Origin: Modicisalibacter sp049808615
GTDB lineage: Bacteria > Pseudomonadota > Gammaproteobacteria > Pseudomonadales > Halomonadaceae
DNA length: 64,000 nt
Assembly (NCBI RefSeq): GCF_049808615.1
Contig: NZ_JBNCAN010000010.1
Span: 62,001 to 126,000, forward strand
Direction of reading: 5' to 3'
The notes beneath the pieces are model-generated. The model saw only the letters and a list, made by a program, of their open reading frames with translations. It was not told where the DNA came from and made no database searches. This document shows, in pieces, positions 8,875-16,471 of the stretch (positions are counted from its first letter, which is position 1; the number at the start of each line of letters is the position of its first letter). Made by a program: the position numbers and the translations under genes.

Positions 8875-10482
8875 TCAAACGGCGGGGCGGTCGGCCACCA
8901 GGAGCACGACCGTCACGCCGGTTCCCGCGAACTCCCCCTGCCGAGGCGCTGACCAGGACACGTCCCAGCCTGGCAGCACGTCCTTGCCGCGCAGGGAGCC
9001 CGGGAGCACGGCCACCAGACGACCGCCTGGGGCGACACACTTCGCCGCAGCGGCAAGATGCAGGGCCGCTCGGCCTTGGCTGAAGGGCGGGTTCATCACG
9101 ACCTTGCTGAAGGCGCCAGCCATGCGCCCATCTTCAGCCCAGGTCAGAAAATCCGCGTGGTGGCAGGTGTAGCCCTTGGCCGCGAGCACCTTGCAGTGAA
9201 GGTCCGCCAGCTCCACGCAGGTCGTCTGCGCCTGTGGCAGCCACTCGGCCAGATGGCCCTGCCCTGCACTCGGCTCCAGGATCTTGTCGTGTGGGCGGAT
9301 CTCGGCGAGGTCCACAGCCTCCTCGGCCACACTCCCCGGGGTCGGGTAATACTGGTGCGAGCGTTGCTCAGGCAGGCAGCCGGTCATCACGAGATGCGCC
9401 AGCGCCTCCTCGGGGTCATAGTCGAACTCGAAGGTCGCCATATCGACCTTGGCACCCCCGATGCCCGCCAGGGCCTCCTCGATGGCCTGGCGCTCGCGCT
9501 TCGACTGCTGATCGAGCGTGTACCAGGAGAGGCTGAGCTTGCGGCCGTTGAGGCGGGCGTCGGCGATCTGGCTGATCACCGCCGAGGGCAGAGGCATCTG
9601 AAGGGCGGCAAAATGCTTCTTGCTGGCGCCAGCAGAGGGCCGCTTGCGGAAGGCAGCCGGGATCGCAGCCGGATACCGGCTCGCCAGAATGGCATTGAGC
9701 CGATACGCCAGCTCCGGGTGAACCTCCACATGGCAGGTGCCTTTCTTGTAGAGCTTGAGCCGGATGGCGCCACCATCCAGGTCATGCCATACCCCAAGGC
9801 GGCGCTTCACGAGATCCAGGGCCTTGCGGGTCGTCCCCGGCAAGGGCTCCTCGCGCCCCATGAAACGCGCCAGCACAGTGCGGAGGTCGTGGATATAGCC
9901 GCAGCGGCGAGAGTCGATGAAGTCCAGCACGTCGAGCAGGCCACCGAAGATCATCTTCTTGCTGAACCCTTCAGGGCGGTTGGTGACATGCTGGCCCGAC
10001 AGGGCACGGAACACCCCATCTACCTTCTCGGCGAAGAACTCGGCCCGCTGCAACAGCAGTTGCTCCAGGGTGGCCCGAACCGTGGCCTCCTCGAACGCCG
10101 GGGCCTTGTGGCGGCGGATCTCGTCATTCCACTCATAGCGCCGATCAGCCGGCATCACGTCGAGCACATCAGTCAGCGCCAGCGTTCGCTGCCACATGTC
10201 CGCATCCAGCGCCGCCACGGCACCCTCGACATCGAACAGCCGTGATACCTGATGACCGCCGAATCGGGAGAGGTCGTGCTGGTTCCCCTCCAGGAAGTAG
10301 CCCATGGCCGCGCTGTATCCCTCGCCAAGAACGAGGTTGGCCAGTCCCTCGATCTCCGCTTTCCTCGCCTGGCGCTCGCCCACGAGGCCGTCAATGAGGT
10401 CGGTGGAGACGGGGGCGAAGAACTCCCCGAGGTCGTCAAGGTATTCGGTGCTGGCGCGAGTATCGATAGCTTCGTGAATCAT
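8875..10482 (-). CDS. DUF4942 protein fused to a SAM-dependent methyltransferase
   Basis: A 535-residue protein. Residues about 40-300 form a DUF4942-type helical region. From about residue 385 there is a Rossmann methyltransferase with motif I (ILEPSAGQGHLAEWL) and motif IV (VVMNPPFSQGR). The NPPF signature is that of N6-adenine or exocyclic-amino methyltransferases. Such proteins are frequent on plasmids and ICEs; their target is not known. GGAGG precedes the start. It follows a shorter DUF4942 protein on the same strand, 13 bases downstream. Confidence 0.88.
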   Translation of the reverse strand: MIHEAIDTRASTEYLDDLGEFFAPVSTDLIDGLVGERQARKAEIEGLANLVLGEGYSAAMGYFLEGNQHDLSRFGGHQVSRLFDVEGAVAALDADMWQRTLALTDVLDVMPADRRYEWNDEIRRHKAPAFEEATVRATLEQLLLQRAEFFAEKVDGVFRALSGQHVTNRPEGFSKKMIFGGLLDVLDFIDSRRCGYIHDLRTVLARFMGREEPLPGTTRKALDLVKRRLGVWHDLDGGAIRLKLYKKGTCHVEVHPELAYRLNAILASRYPAAIPAAFRKRPSAGASKKHFAALQMPLPSAVISQIADARLNGRKLSLSWYTLDQQSKRERQAIEEALAGIGGAKVDMATFEFDYDPEEALAHLVMTGCLPEQRSHQYYPTPGSVAEEAVDLAEIRPHDKILEPSAGQGHLAEWLPQAQTTCVELADLHCKVLAAKGYTCHHADFLTWAEDGRMAGAFSKVVMNPPFSQGRAALHLAAAAKCVAPGGRLVAVLPGSLRGKDVLPGWDVSWSAPRQGEFAGTGVTVVLLVADRPAV

Positions 10483-10495
10483 GCAGGTGTCCTCC

Positions 10496-11335
10496 CTAGT
10501 AGCGCTCGTGCGCCAGCGCGGCGCCGTAGTGTTCCGCGATCAGGCCGTTGATCCGGTCAATGTGGTCGGGGCGCTTCAGCCAGAGGTGAAGGTTCCCGTT
10601 CGCAAACCAGCGACAAACCAGCCACTCCGTTTCCAGCTCCCCGGCCCGGTCGCCATCGCCCAGCAAGGCGGCATGGCGCTGCTCTTGCAGGCGGTGAGCC
10701 AGCCGCTCCTCATGGGGCACTTGGGACGGCTCCAGGCCCTCCAGCACCAGCAAGATGCGCTCCAGGTCATCCACGCGCTCCCTGGCGCTCCCGAAACTGC
10801 GCCAGCCGCCGTGCTCACTGAACGCCTGCTCGACCACCAGCCGCCGCTTGACCTTGAACGCACTGTGGCTGCGATACCGCTTGCAGAGGCTCTGGAACAG
10901 CTCGACCACCCCGCGCCGGAATACCTCATGGCGTGTCTCGAACAGGGCCACAAAGGTCGATTGCACGTTCTCCCGGTTCAACGGCAGGGGGTCATCATTG
11001 AGCTGGCGCTGCACCTCCTGCTTGTCCTGGGCGGTCATCACGTCACCCAGGCCGGAGCTATCGAGCAACCAGCGCCAGCCATTGGCATCGAAGGTCTGCC
11101 GTGCCTCGTTGGCGATCCGGTCACAGAACGCCTCGGGGCGAACGCTGAGATCGTGCCAGGTCAGGTGCCGGAGCATGGAAGCAAACCGGAAGCTGCTGAT
11201 GGGCATGAGGGAGGCGGCCTCGGCCAGTTGCGCCGCTGCACCCTGCGCCAGCGCCAGCGCCTTTTCTCGACGCGCCAGCAGGTCATCCATGGCGCCCAGG
11301 GCGGGGGACGGGAGCTGCGTCGTGTCTTGCTGCAT
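10496..11335 (-). CDS. Stand-alone DUF4942-like protein
   Basis: A 279-residue protein that aligns by eye with the N-terminal part of its downstream neighbour. Shared features are a WRWLLDSSGLGDVM / WQRTLALTDVLDVM block, a repeated NVQSTFVALFETRHEVFRR / TVRATLEQLLLQRAEFFAE helix, and a C-terminal WFANGNLHLWLKR...INGLIAEHY block matching TCHVEVHPELAYRLNAILASRY. The methyltransferase domain is absent. The start at 11335 (with GAGG upstream) is preferred over an extension to 11425, which would cross the operator region. Confidence 0.8.
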   Translation of the reverse strand: MQQDTTQLPSPALGAMDDLLARREKALALAQGAAAQLAEAASLMPISSFRFASMLRHLTWHDLSVRPEAFCDRIANEARQTFDANGWRWLLDSSGLGDVMTAQDKQEVQRQLNDDPLPLNRENVQSTFVALFETRHEVFRRGVVELFQSLCKRYRSHSAFKVKRRLVVEQAFSEHGGWRSFGSARERVDDLERILLVLEGLEPSQVPHEERLAHRLQEQRHAALLGDGDRAGELETEWLVCRWFANGNLHLWLKRPDHIDRINGLIAEHYGAALAHERY

Positions 11336-11366
11336 CGGTAGCGGCCTCGCTGCGTTGTCGGTACGA

Positions 11367-11425
11367 TGTAAACACCTTACGGCATACAAAGTGTTTACAG
11401 CAAGCATTTTTCGCGTGCAAAGCAC
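11367..11425. promoter_or_regulatory. Divergent control region with two palindromes
   Basis: A perfect inverted repeat, TGTAAACAC (11367-11375) and GTGTTTACA (11391-11399), is followed by a second near-palindrome GTGCAAAGCAC (11415-11425). It lies between the leftward DUF4942 operon and the rightward KorA/TrfB-like gene. On the minus strand TTGCAC and TAAACA, 17 bases apart, could form a promoter overlapping both palindromes. Binding by the adjacent repressor is an inference. Confidence 0.6.
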
Positions 11426-11443
11426 ACTTTCTCAGGAGGGCAA

Positions 11444-11749
11444 ATGGAAGATCGGGACATCAGCAAGGGACAGCTATACGCTGCCCTGGCGAGGCTTAGG
11501 CTTCGCGGAAGGGCCTGTGATGCTGCCGTTGAGGTGATCGAGGGAGTGTGCGCTACCTATGCCGAGGCCGCGCAACGCCACGGCATCAGCCGGGCGGCTG
11601 TCTCACAAGCCGCTAAGCGTATTCGGGCCGAGGTCGATCGAGCGTTCGTCACGGTCGAGGTCAGATTGCCGCACGACTGCGCGAGCGAGCTGGAGGCGTG
11701 GGTCAACGCCAAAGGGGGCAGCGTGTCGCCCACCGACAAGCCCGATTGA
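11444..11749 (+). CDS. KorA/TrfB-family transcriptional repressor
   Basis: A 101-residue DNA-binding protein. A helix-turn-helix (about residues 35-62: ATYAEAAQRHGISRAAVSQAAKRI) is followed by a dimer-type tail (VEVRLPHDCASELEAWVNAKGG). This matches the layout of KorA/TrfB of IncP plasmids, which represses replication and transfer promoters (GLTRGAVSQAVHRV...VLPEHQAYIVRKWEA in KorA). CAGGAGG precedes the start. The palindromes just upstream would be its likely autoregulatory site. Confidence 0.82.
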   Translation: MEDRDISKGQLYAALARLRLRGRACDAAVEVIEGVCATYAEAAQRHGISRAAVSQAAKRIRAEVDRAFVTVEVRLPHDCASELEAWVNAKGGSVSPTDKPD

Positions 11750-11793
11750 GGATGCTGGGTGCTGAGTTACCCAGGGCAGCAGGAGGCGTTGTG

Positions 11794-12117
11794 ATGGGTA
11801 GTCGAGACAAGATCGCTCACTGGGGACTGGGAGCCGTGGCGGCTGGCGCACTATGGATGCCAATGACCATGCTGGCGCAGGCCAGCCCAGCGTCACAGGG
11901 CGAGCAGGCCCTGGCGCATGGCGAGTCTCGCGCCCTGGAGAGGCAAGCCCGAGGCATCGGTCATCAGGCGTCCCGTCAGGGGGAGCAACGGCAAGCTGAG
12001 GAGAGGCGAGAGTGGCTGACGGATCAGGAGCGGCGACTTCAGGCGGCACCGCCAGTGGAAGGGAGGCTCAACGGTATCATCGCGCCCGAGGACAACGGGC
12101 GCGACCCTGGAAGGTGA
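11794..12117 (+). CDS. Exported hypothetical protein
   Basis: A 107-residue protein with an N-terminal signal peptide or membrane anchor (about residues 8-28; possible cleavage after LAQA) and a polar Arg/Gln/Glu-rich remainder. The start at 11794 is set by AGGAGG seven bases upstream. It lies 44 bases after the KorA-like gene on the same strand and may be co-transcribed. No family was recognised. Confidence 0.65.
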   Translation: MGSRDKIAHWGLGAVAAGALWMPMTMLAQASPASQGEQALAHGESRALERQARGIGHQASRQGEQRQAEERREWLTDQERRLQAAPPVEGRLNGIIAPEDNGRDPGR

Positions 12118-12120
12118 GGG

Positions 12121-12348
12121 CTATGGGGCCTTGCGCTGCTGTGCGATCAGGTCGGCTGCATCCATGATTTCGCCAGCGGTGAAGTACATTTCCTTGGCCG
12201 AGGCCCCCAGATAGCCGATTGGCTTGGGGAGGTGAACACCGTACAGCGGCTGGTCGTGACGCACCGCTTCCTTCAGCTCCGCAACCCGCACATTGAGGAT
12301 GCGGGCTGCGTTGGCTACGCCAATCCTTGTCGAACGAAAGTCGGCCAT
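12121..12348 (-). CDS. Small putative DNA-binding protein
   Basis: A 75-residue protein with a possible excisionase/MerR-like helix-turn-helix near the N-terminus (STRIGVANAARILNVRVAELKEAV). The start at 12348 is chosen for GAGGAGG upstream. It lies tail-to-tail with the exported protein gene, with 3 bases between the stops. Function unknown. Confidence 0.65.
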   Translation of the reverse strand: MADFRSTRIGVANAARILNVRVAELKEAVRHDQPLYGVHLPKPIGYLGASAKEMYFTAGEIMDAADLIAQQRKAP

Positions 12349-12424
12349 GCCGTTATCCCCTCCTCGGTAGTCGAGCCTGACGTGATCAGGCCGCAGGATG
12401 CCGAGCGGCATGGCGCGTGGCAAG

Positions 12425-12790
12425 TCACAGCGAGGCTTCGCTGCCATCTCTGACTGCGGGCCGATACCGGCTCAGAACGCCCTCCAGGTCATCGGGGATC
12501 TCCAGACACGAGCGAAGATCGCATTGGGCGTGGATCAGTAGCGCCAGCTTCGGCGTCCACTCAGGCAGCCCGAGGTGGCCGATGTACTCCTCTGCCACCG
12601 GGCCAGCCAGGAACTCGGCTGCGGAATACTGGTGCTTGAGGTTGTCGCTCTTCAGGTCATCAATGGCCTTCAGGAATACCTGAGAGAGAAGCTGGCGCTC
12701 GGGCAGGGTTTCCTGTCCCCCAGGAGTGCCAACGGCAACATGGTGGCCGGGGATCAACACACTGGCGAGGGTCGAAGTGAGGCTTTCCAT
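12425..12790 (-). CDS. Hypothetical protein
   Basis: A 121-residue acidic protein with no signal peptide or recognised motif. GGAGGGG lies upstream of the start. It is the last of a leftward run of four genes beginning at 13807. Confidence 0.65.
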   Translation of the reverse strand: MESLTSTLASVLIPGHHVAVGTPGGQETLPERQLLSQVFLKAIDDLKSDNLKHQYSAAEFLAGPVAEEYIGHLGLPEWTPKLALLIHAQCDLRSCLEIPDDLEGVLSRYRPAVRDGSEASL

Positions 12791-12797
12791 GGTCTTG

Positions 12798-13280
12798 CTA
12801 CTCCCCTCCTGCGGTGGACGCCTTGTTGCTCACAGAACCGTCGATCGCTGCCATCACGTCCATGGGGCGCGATACGCGATCGAAACGGGCCTCACTGGTG
12901 CCTGTGCCAGCGGCGGACATTTCCACGGTGCCATAGCCCAGCAACCGCCCCATGATGGTCTGGTTCACCTCTGTTGAGCGGATGTGGTGGATGTGAAGCG
13001 GCGTCACGCGCCGAGCGATGATCCCATGGCGCTCAATGACGCGATCCGGCTCGATGACGTACTTGTGAGCCAGTCGCTGGTAGGCCACGTTCAGCAGCCC
13101 CCAGGCAGCTACCCCCATCCCGGCCCAGGTAAGGGCGGCAGTCAGCGGCGAGGCGGGGTTCACCCCGGCCAACGTGAATGGGGCGTCGGGGGCAAAATAC
13201 AGCGCCGCCCCCACGGGGATGAGCAGCCAGTAGCCCAGCAAGGCACGGTGGCTGACTCGATAGGTGATGCTCGTACTCAT
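12798..13280 (-). CDS. Membrane protein with bacterial PH domain (YdbS/YdbT-like)
   Basis: A 160-residue protein with two membrane segments (about residues 10-30 and 45-68) followed by a bacterial PH-like domain. The sequence YVIEPDRVIERHGIIARRVTPLHIHHIRSTEVNQTIMGRLLGYGTVEM has the typical pattern of short-range 'R-x-P-L..I..V' and 'G.G.v.' elements. The role of this family is unclear. The start at 13280 was chosen to begin just before the first membrane segment. Confidence 0.85.
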   Translation of the reverse strand: MSTSITYRVSHRALLGYWLLIPVGAALYFAPDAPFTLAGVNPASPLTAALTWAGMGVAAWGLLNVAYQRLAHKYVIEPDRVIERHGIIARRVTPLHIHHIRSTEVNQTIMGRLLGYGTVEMSAAGTGTSEARFDRVSRPMDVMAAIDGSVSNKASTAGGE

Positions 13281-13284
13281 CGAA

Positions 13285-13602
13285 CTATGCTCCGGCTTGG
13301 GCCACCTCCGCTTTTTCAAGCCGGTGGCGCAGTTGTGAATGAACTGTCTCAACGTGGAACAGCTCAATTTGGTCGTCAGGCCAGCGGATCAGCACGAAGC
13401 CATCGCGCAGCAGGTGTGTGAGAGGGGTAGGGCCACGAATGACCGGGGAGGGAGTGCTGTCGATGCAGCGCAGCTCCCAGCGGCGAGTCGAGCGGTCATA
13501 GAGGAGCGCGGCGTTTTCCTCGCCGCCAGGCCACTCAAGGTTGCAGTCGCGGGCAAGACGCCTGACTAACTGCCGGGCCTGGCGGGTACTACGCTCGCTC
13601 AT
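13285..13602 (-). CDS. Hypothetical protein
   Basis: A 105-residue soluble protein, basic at the N-terminus (MSERSTRQARQLVRRLARD), with no recognised motif. It overlaps the downstream end of the next upstream gene (13589-13807) by 14 bases and precedes the PH-domain gene by 4 bases, so it belongs to the same operon. Confidence 0.65.
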   Translation of the reverse strand: MSERSTRQARQLVRRLARDCNLEWPGGEENAALLYDRSTRRWELRCIDSTPSPVIRGPTPLTHLLRDGFVLIRWPDDQIELFHVETVHSQLRHRLEKAEVAQAGA

Positions 13603-13807
13603 ACACGACCTCCAGCCCCCAGACTCGCTCCACCGCGCTTTCGATCTCCTGCCTCACGCGATCCATCGTCAGTAATCGCGCCCCCTCCTGGTCGATCCCC
13701 AGCACGAGTTTCCCGTTGCGCTCCTGCATTGAGGCCCGTCCCACAACGAGCCTCGACAGCAGGGAAAGGTCGGCTTCTGCCTCCTGAATCAACGTGTCAG
13801 AGTCCAT
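13589..13807 (-). CDS. Small hypothetical protein, first gene of a leftward operon
   Basis: A 72-residue protein, largely helical (DTLIQEAEADLSLLSRLV), with no recognised family. It is driven by a promoter whose -10 box carries the recurrent CGTCGTATTGTATA motif on the minus strand (13822-13835). Confidence 0.65.
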   Translation of the reverse strand: MDSDTLIQEAEADLSLLSRLVVGRASMQERNGKLVLGIDQEGARLLTMDRVRQEIESAVERVWGLEVVYERA

Positions 13808-13819
13808 TATAAAGCCTTA

Positions 13820-14025
13820 TCTATACAATACGACGTTTTTTAGTTAAGTCCACCCGGCGCATTGGCGGTCGCCTTGCCAGGCCATGCGGTTGCGGTATCA
13901 GACCAACGCCTTTGCGGTACACTCGCTTTTGCGGTTTCGCATGCGAAATCCTGACCCGAGGCAAGCATACTGATACTCAAAAGATGCCGCAGCGGCTTGA
14001 GCTGTAAATCGTCGTATTGTATAAT
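13820..14025. promoter_or_regulatory. Divergent promoters, each with the CGTCGTATTGTATA operator-like motif
   Basis: The 14-mer CGTCGTATTGTATA occurs on the plus strand at 14010-14023 and, perfectly, on the minus strand at 13835-13822. The rightward promoter reads TTGAGC (13997-14002), 17 bases, TATAAT (14020-14025); the leftward one has TATAGA (13825-13820) with TTAACT 16 bases upstream. The motif covers the upstream edge of each -10 box, so a bound protein would block polymerase. Other copies are described in the findings. Confidence 0.75.
13935..13948. repeat. TTTCGCATGCGAAA palindrome, site 1
   Basis: A perfect 14-base palindrome between the divergent promoters. One of six copies in the window (13935, 14992, 15040, 28499, 33951, 62886), far more than chance for a 14-mer. 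Confidence 0.8.
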
Positions 14026-14076
14026 TACAAGTATCGAGCCACATTGCTCGGGATCACAACCAAGGGAGAGAAGACA

Positions 14077-14586
14077 ATGATGATCAAGCGCACATTCCAA
14101 GGTCTGGCTGCCACTTCCCTGCTCGTTCTGGCGACAGGCTGTGCCGTGCCGCAAAGCGCAGGACACCTCCAGGGGGCCGCAGCCAATGCCATCGGCGGCG
14201 TTGCCGACGCCATCAGCGGCCGCAGCTCCAATAGCGCCAGTGCCGCAGGCGCACGGGCAGCGGGACAAATGGGCGGCGTTCGTGGACTGGTCAATGGCGG
14301 CAGCGCGGGCATGAGCGGTGCCGCCTACGGCGCGGCTGGCGCAACGGCGCTGGGCGTGGTCGATAAGGGGATGCGCGGGGCTTTCGCCGCCATGCAAGGT
14401 GATCCCGAGGTGGGGTTCGAGGACGTAGCCAACATGCAGCAGAATGTCACCAAGAGCGATCCGTATGTGGACGCCGAAGGTCGCACCTGCATCGACTACC
14501 AGATCAGCGTCACAGGCGGCCCCGAGGACAGCGAGCAGAACGTCACCACTTGCCAGAACGCAAAGGGTGATTGGGAGAAAGTCTGA
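14077..14586 (+). CDS. Gly/Ala-rich lipoprotein
   Basis: A 169-residue protein with a lipoprotein signal (lipobox LATGC, about residue 22) and an Ala/Gly/Ser-rich low-complexity central region (about 30-110). A short C-terminal domain has two Cys (RTCIDYQISVTG...NVTTCQNAKG). It is expressed from a strong promoter (TATAAT at 14020) carrying the shared operator motif. The glycine-zipper-like middle suggests outer-membrane association; function unknown. Confidence 0.8.
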   Translation: MMIKRTFQGLAATSLLVLATGCAVPQSAGHLQGAAANAIGGVADAISGRSSNSASAAGARAAGQMGGVRGLVNGGSAGMSGAAYGAAGATALGVVDKGMRGAFAAMQGDPEVGFEDVANMQQNVTKSDPYVDAEGRTCIDYQISVTGGPEDSEQNVTTCQNAKGDWEKV

Positions 14587-14636
14587 TCGAGCTAGGGGCC
14601 GCGTCCAGCGCGGCCCCAAACTGAAAGGAGAGCATC

Positions 14637-14852
14637 ATGGGCGATGACACCCTCAACACCTCACGTTTCACCAAGCCTGCCCTGGATATGACCCGGCTTG
14701 AGGCATACACGATGGTCGCCATGCACGCGATCCTGCTTGGCGAGGGAGGGGGCCAGCTCAGCCCCGAGGAAGTCGGAGAGAACGCGGCTGCCATGGCCGA
14801 GGCATCCCTTTCGGCTGCCTCTGACACTCTGGATGAACAAGCCAGAGAGTGA
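14637..14852 (+). CDS. Small hypothetical protein
   Basis: A 71-residue acidic helical protein with a strong ribosome site (AAAGGAGAG). It lies 50 bases downstream of the lipoprotein gene and is probably in the same transcript. No recognised motif. Confidence 0.7.
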   Translation: MGDDTLNTSRFTKPALDMTRLEAYTMVAMHAILLGEGGGQLSPEEVGENAAAMAEASLSAASDTLDEQARE

Positions 14853-14991
14853 TGCTCGACGCGGCACAATAGCGTAGCCGCCCATGAATGTGACCCACCT
14901 TGACCGGGCAGCCGTCTCACCGCGGCTGCCCGGTTTCCGTTGGCCCCGCCTTCTTGCTTGGGAGCGTCCCGCCCTGAGCACCACGCTCTGA

Positions 14992-15005
14992 TTTCGCATG
15001 CGGAA
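14992..15005. repeat. TTTCGCATGCGAAA palindrome, site 2 (one mismatch)
   Basis: Reads TTTCGCATGCGGAA, a single change from the consensus, 48 bases from site 3. Confidence 0.65.
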
Positions 15006-15039
15006 CTGGATCACCCCGCCCTGGGGAACCCCACGCCGA

Positions 15040-15053
15040 TTTCGCATGCGAAA
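15040..15053. repeat. TTTCGCATGCGAAA palindrome, site 3
   Basis: A perfect copy, extended to an 18-base palindrome GATTTCGCATGCGAAATC at 15038-15055. Confidence 0.8.
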
Positions 15054-15138
15054 TCGCTACTCCCTCTGAGGTGACGGTCACGCCCCTACCCTGCTGTGAC
15101 ACAGGCCCTCCTTGGGCCGGGATCGACGCCTCGGGCTC

Positions 15139-15168
15139 TTGGCATAGTCCTATATCTGGGACTATAAT
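15139..15168 (+). promoter_or_regulatory. Promoter with an inverted repeat in the spacer
   Basis: TTGGCA (15139-15144), 18 bases, TATAAT (15163-15168). The inverted repeat TAGTCC...GGACTA (15145-15150 and 15159-15164) fills the spacer, a likely repressor site. It would drive the genes from 15202 rightwards. Confidence 0.6.
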
Positions 15169-15201
15169 AGAGCCACATCCATTCGGCGGACAGGTGAACG
15201 C

Positions 15202-15561
15202 ATGGCATCTCCATTGGCTTTTGCCTCCATCAATCAGGCCCAGCGCATGGTGGCCTTGAGGACTTTCCACCTCCCGGAAGAGGAAGCGGAAACCGTGGCC
15301 ATCCTGCTGGCTAATCGCGTGATCAAAGGGGCAAGCGCCCATCGAGAATGGTTCGTCATATCCGCCGACTTTCCACGGGACTGCGCGGCGCATTACCCGA
15401 GTGAGGCCGCGCATGTCGATCTGCCGGTGTTGTGCGCCCTCGCCAAGGAAGCACGCAGCGCTGGCCATCAGTGGCTCATGCTCGACCCCGATGCGCGTCC
15501 CGTTCCTGGACTTCCCATCCACGACTGGAAAGCCACGTTTTGCAGCGAGGCTGCTGCGTAA
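15202..15561 (+). CDS. DUF5983-like protein
   Basis: A 119-residue protein. The pattern ending LPVLCALAKEARSAGHQW, then LMLDPDARPVPGLPIHDW, resembles the C-terminal block of DUF5983 proteins, small plasmid-borne proteins of unknown role. It is the first gene after the promoter at 15139-15168 and heads a rightward run of small accessory genes up to 18381. Confidence 0.65.
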   Translation: MASPLAFASINQAQRMVALRTFHLPEEEAETVAILLANRVIKGASAHREWFVISADFPRDCAAHYPSEAAHVDLPVLCALAKEARSAGHQWLMLDPDARPVPGLPIHDWKATFCSEAAA

Positions 15562-15583
15562 CTCTGCATCACGGAGCGATCTC

Positions 15584-15766
15584 ATGACCGATCACAACCA
15601 GAACATTCCGCTGCGAGGCCGCAAGGCTTCCCATGAGCACCCGCAATTCCCCCGTCAGGACTGGCAGCTCGAATACCAGAACGGCGACACACAGCTCTCC
15701 TACTGGGACTGGGTTGCCAAGGTTCGCGAGGAAACACGGAGCCTCCATCACCATGCTGGCATTTGA
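15584..15766 (+). CDS. Small hypothetical protein
   Basis: A 60-residue polar protein (GRKASHEHPQFPRQDWQLEY...LSYWDWVAKVREE). It lies 22 bases after the DUF5983-like gene and overlaps the next gene by 14 bases. No recognised family. Confidence 0.6.
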   Translation: MTDHNQNIPLRGRKASHEHPQFPRQDWQLEYQNGDTQLSYWDWVAKVREETRSLHHHAGI

Positions 15767-16124
15767 ACAAGCCCCCTCGGCGAATTGTGCCGAGGCACCC
15801 TCGACCCTCATGAGCATCCTGGAACGTCTGCTGAGTGAGCTGACACCGAAAGGGATCGGCAAGCTGGTCAACGGATCGCTCGAGCGCGTCACCCTCGGAA
15901 CAGGCTGGCAGCAGCGGCAACCAGTCAGCCTCGAGGAGCTGGTGGGCGCCCTCGGGCAACAGCGCAAAGGCACGCTGACCCTCACCACCGAATCGGGTGA
16001 GACAGCCTCGCTGACCGTCGAGCCCGGCCGGCGCCTCCCCATCACCTCCATGCAGGCCTCCTGCTCGGCAGTCCTCCTGTCGGTGGTCGACGCCTGGGAA
16101 GCCTGCTGCTGGGACGCGAGGTGA
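15753..16124 (+). CDS. Hypothetical protein
   Basis: A 123-residue soluble protein with no recognised motif. The ATG at 15753 is chosen because it overlaps the preceding stop region; an upstream frame extension would lie entirely inside the previous gene. Confidence 0.55.
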   Translation: MLAFEQAPSANCAEAPSTLMSILERLLSELTPKGIGKLVNGSLERVTLGTGWQQRQPVSLEELVGALGQQRKGTLTLTTESGETASLTVEPGRRLPITSMQASCSAVLLSVVDAWEACCWDAR

Positions 16125-16183
16125 CCTCGTTTCCATGCTTTCCACGCCTTTCCATGCCCGGTGGCCACGCGGCCTGGATAGCC

Positions 16184-16220
16184 GGAAAGGCCTGCCGAGC
16201 CCCATGGGCTCGGCCTTTCC
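16184..16220. other. Long stem-loop without T-run
   Basis: GGAAAGG (16184-16190) pairs with CCTTTCC (16214-16220), and inside it CCGAGCCC pairs with GGGCTCGG around a 3-base loop. It has no following T-run, so a role as a processing or translational element for the next gene is as likely as termination. Confidence 0.5.
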
Positions 16221-16245
16221 ATCCATCAGACACGAGAAATGGCAC

Positions 16246-16440
16246 ATGACGATGAAGACGGATGCTGTTCGCCGCCAGCTTAGCCTTCACACCCCGTTCG
16301 ACCGCCTCAAGCGCACTGACCAGAAGAAGGCGATCAACCGTTTCCTCGAGGGGGAGAGCTTCGACAGCGTTGCCAGAAAAGTGAGCCAGTGGGCTGAAGC
16401 ATCCAACAAGAAAGCCAGCACCGCGGCCAATAGCCAATGA
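16246..16440 (+). CDS. Small basic hypothetical protein
   Basis: A 64-residue protein with a basic, possibly DNA- or RNA-binding N-terminus (KTDAVRRQLSLHTPFDRLKRTDQKKAINRF). The start at 16246 follows the stem-loop at 16184-16220; a longer in-frame start would translate through the hairpin. Confidence 0.55.
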   Translation: MTMKTDAVRRQLSLHTPFDRLKRTDQKKAINRFLEGESFDSVARKVSQWAEASNKKASTAANSQ

Positions 16441-16471
16441 GCCAGCTGAACGCCTAAGGAGGCCTTCCCAC

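Larger units (their letters stand above)
14853..15201. other. Intergenic region with two TTTCGCATGCGAAA sites and a promoter
   Basis: No gene is seen. Two copies of the dispersed palindrome lie 48 bases apart (14992 with one mismatch; 15040 as the full 18-base form GATTTCGCATGCGAAATC). A promoter with TATAAT follows at 15163. The region also contains GC-rich inverted sequence near 14900-14935 that could act as a terminator. Confidence 0.6.

Noticed and set aside
14017..14076. An upstream ATG extending the 14077 lipoprotein by 20 residues
   Set aside because: It starts inside the -10 box of the promoter and would destroy the lipoprotein signal peptide.
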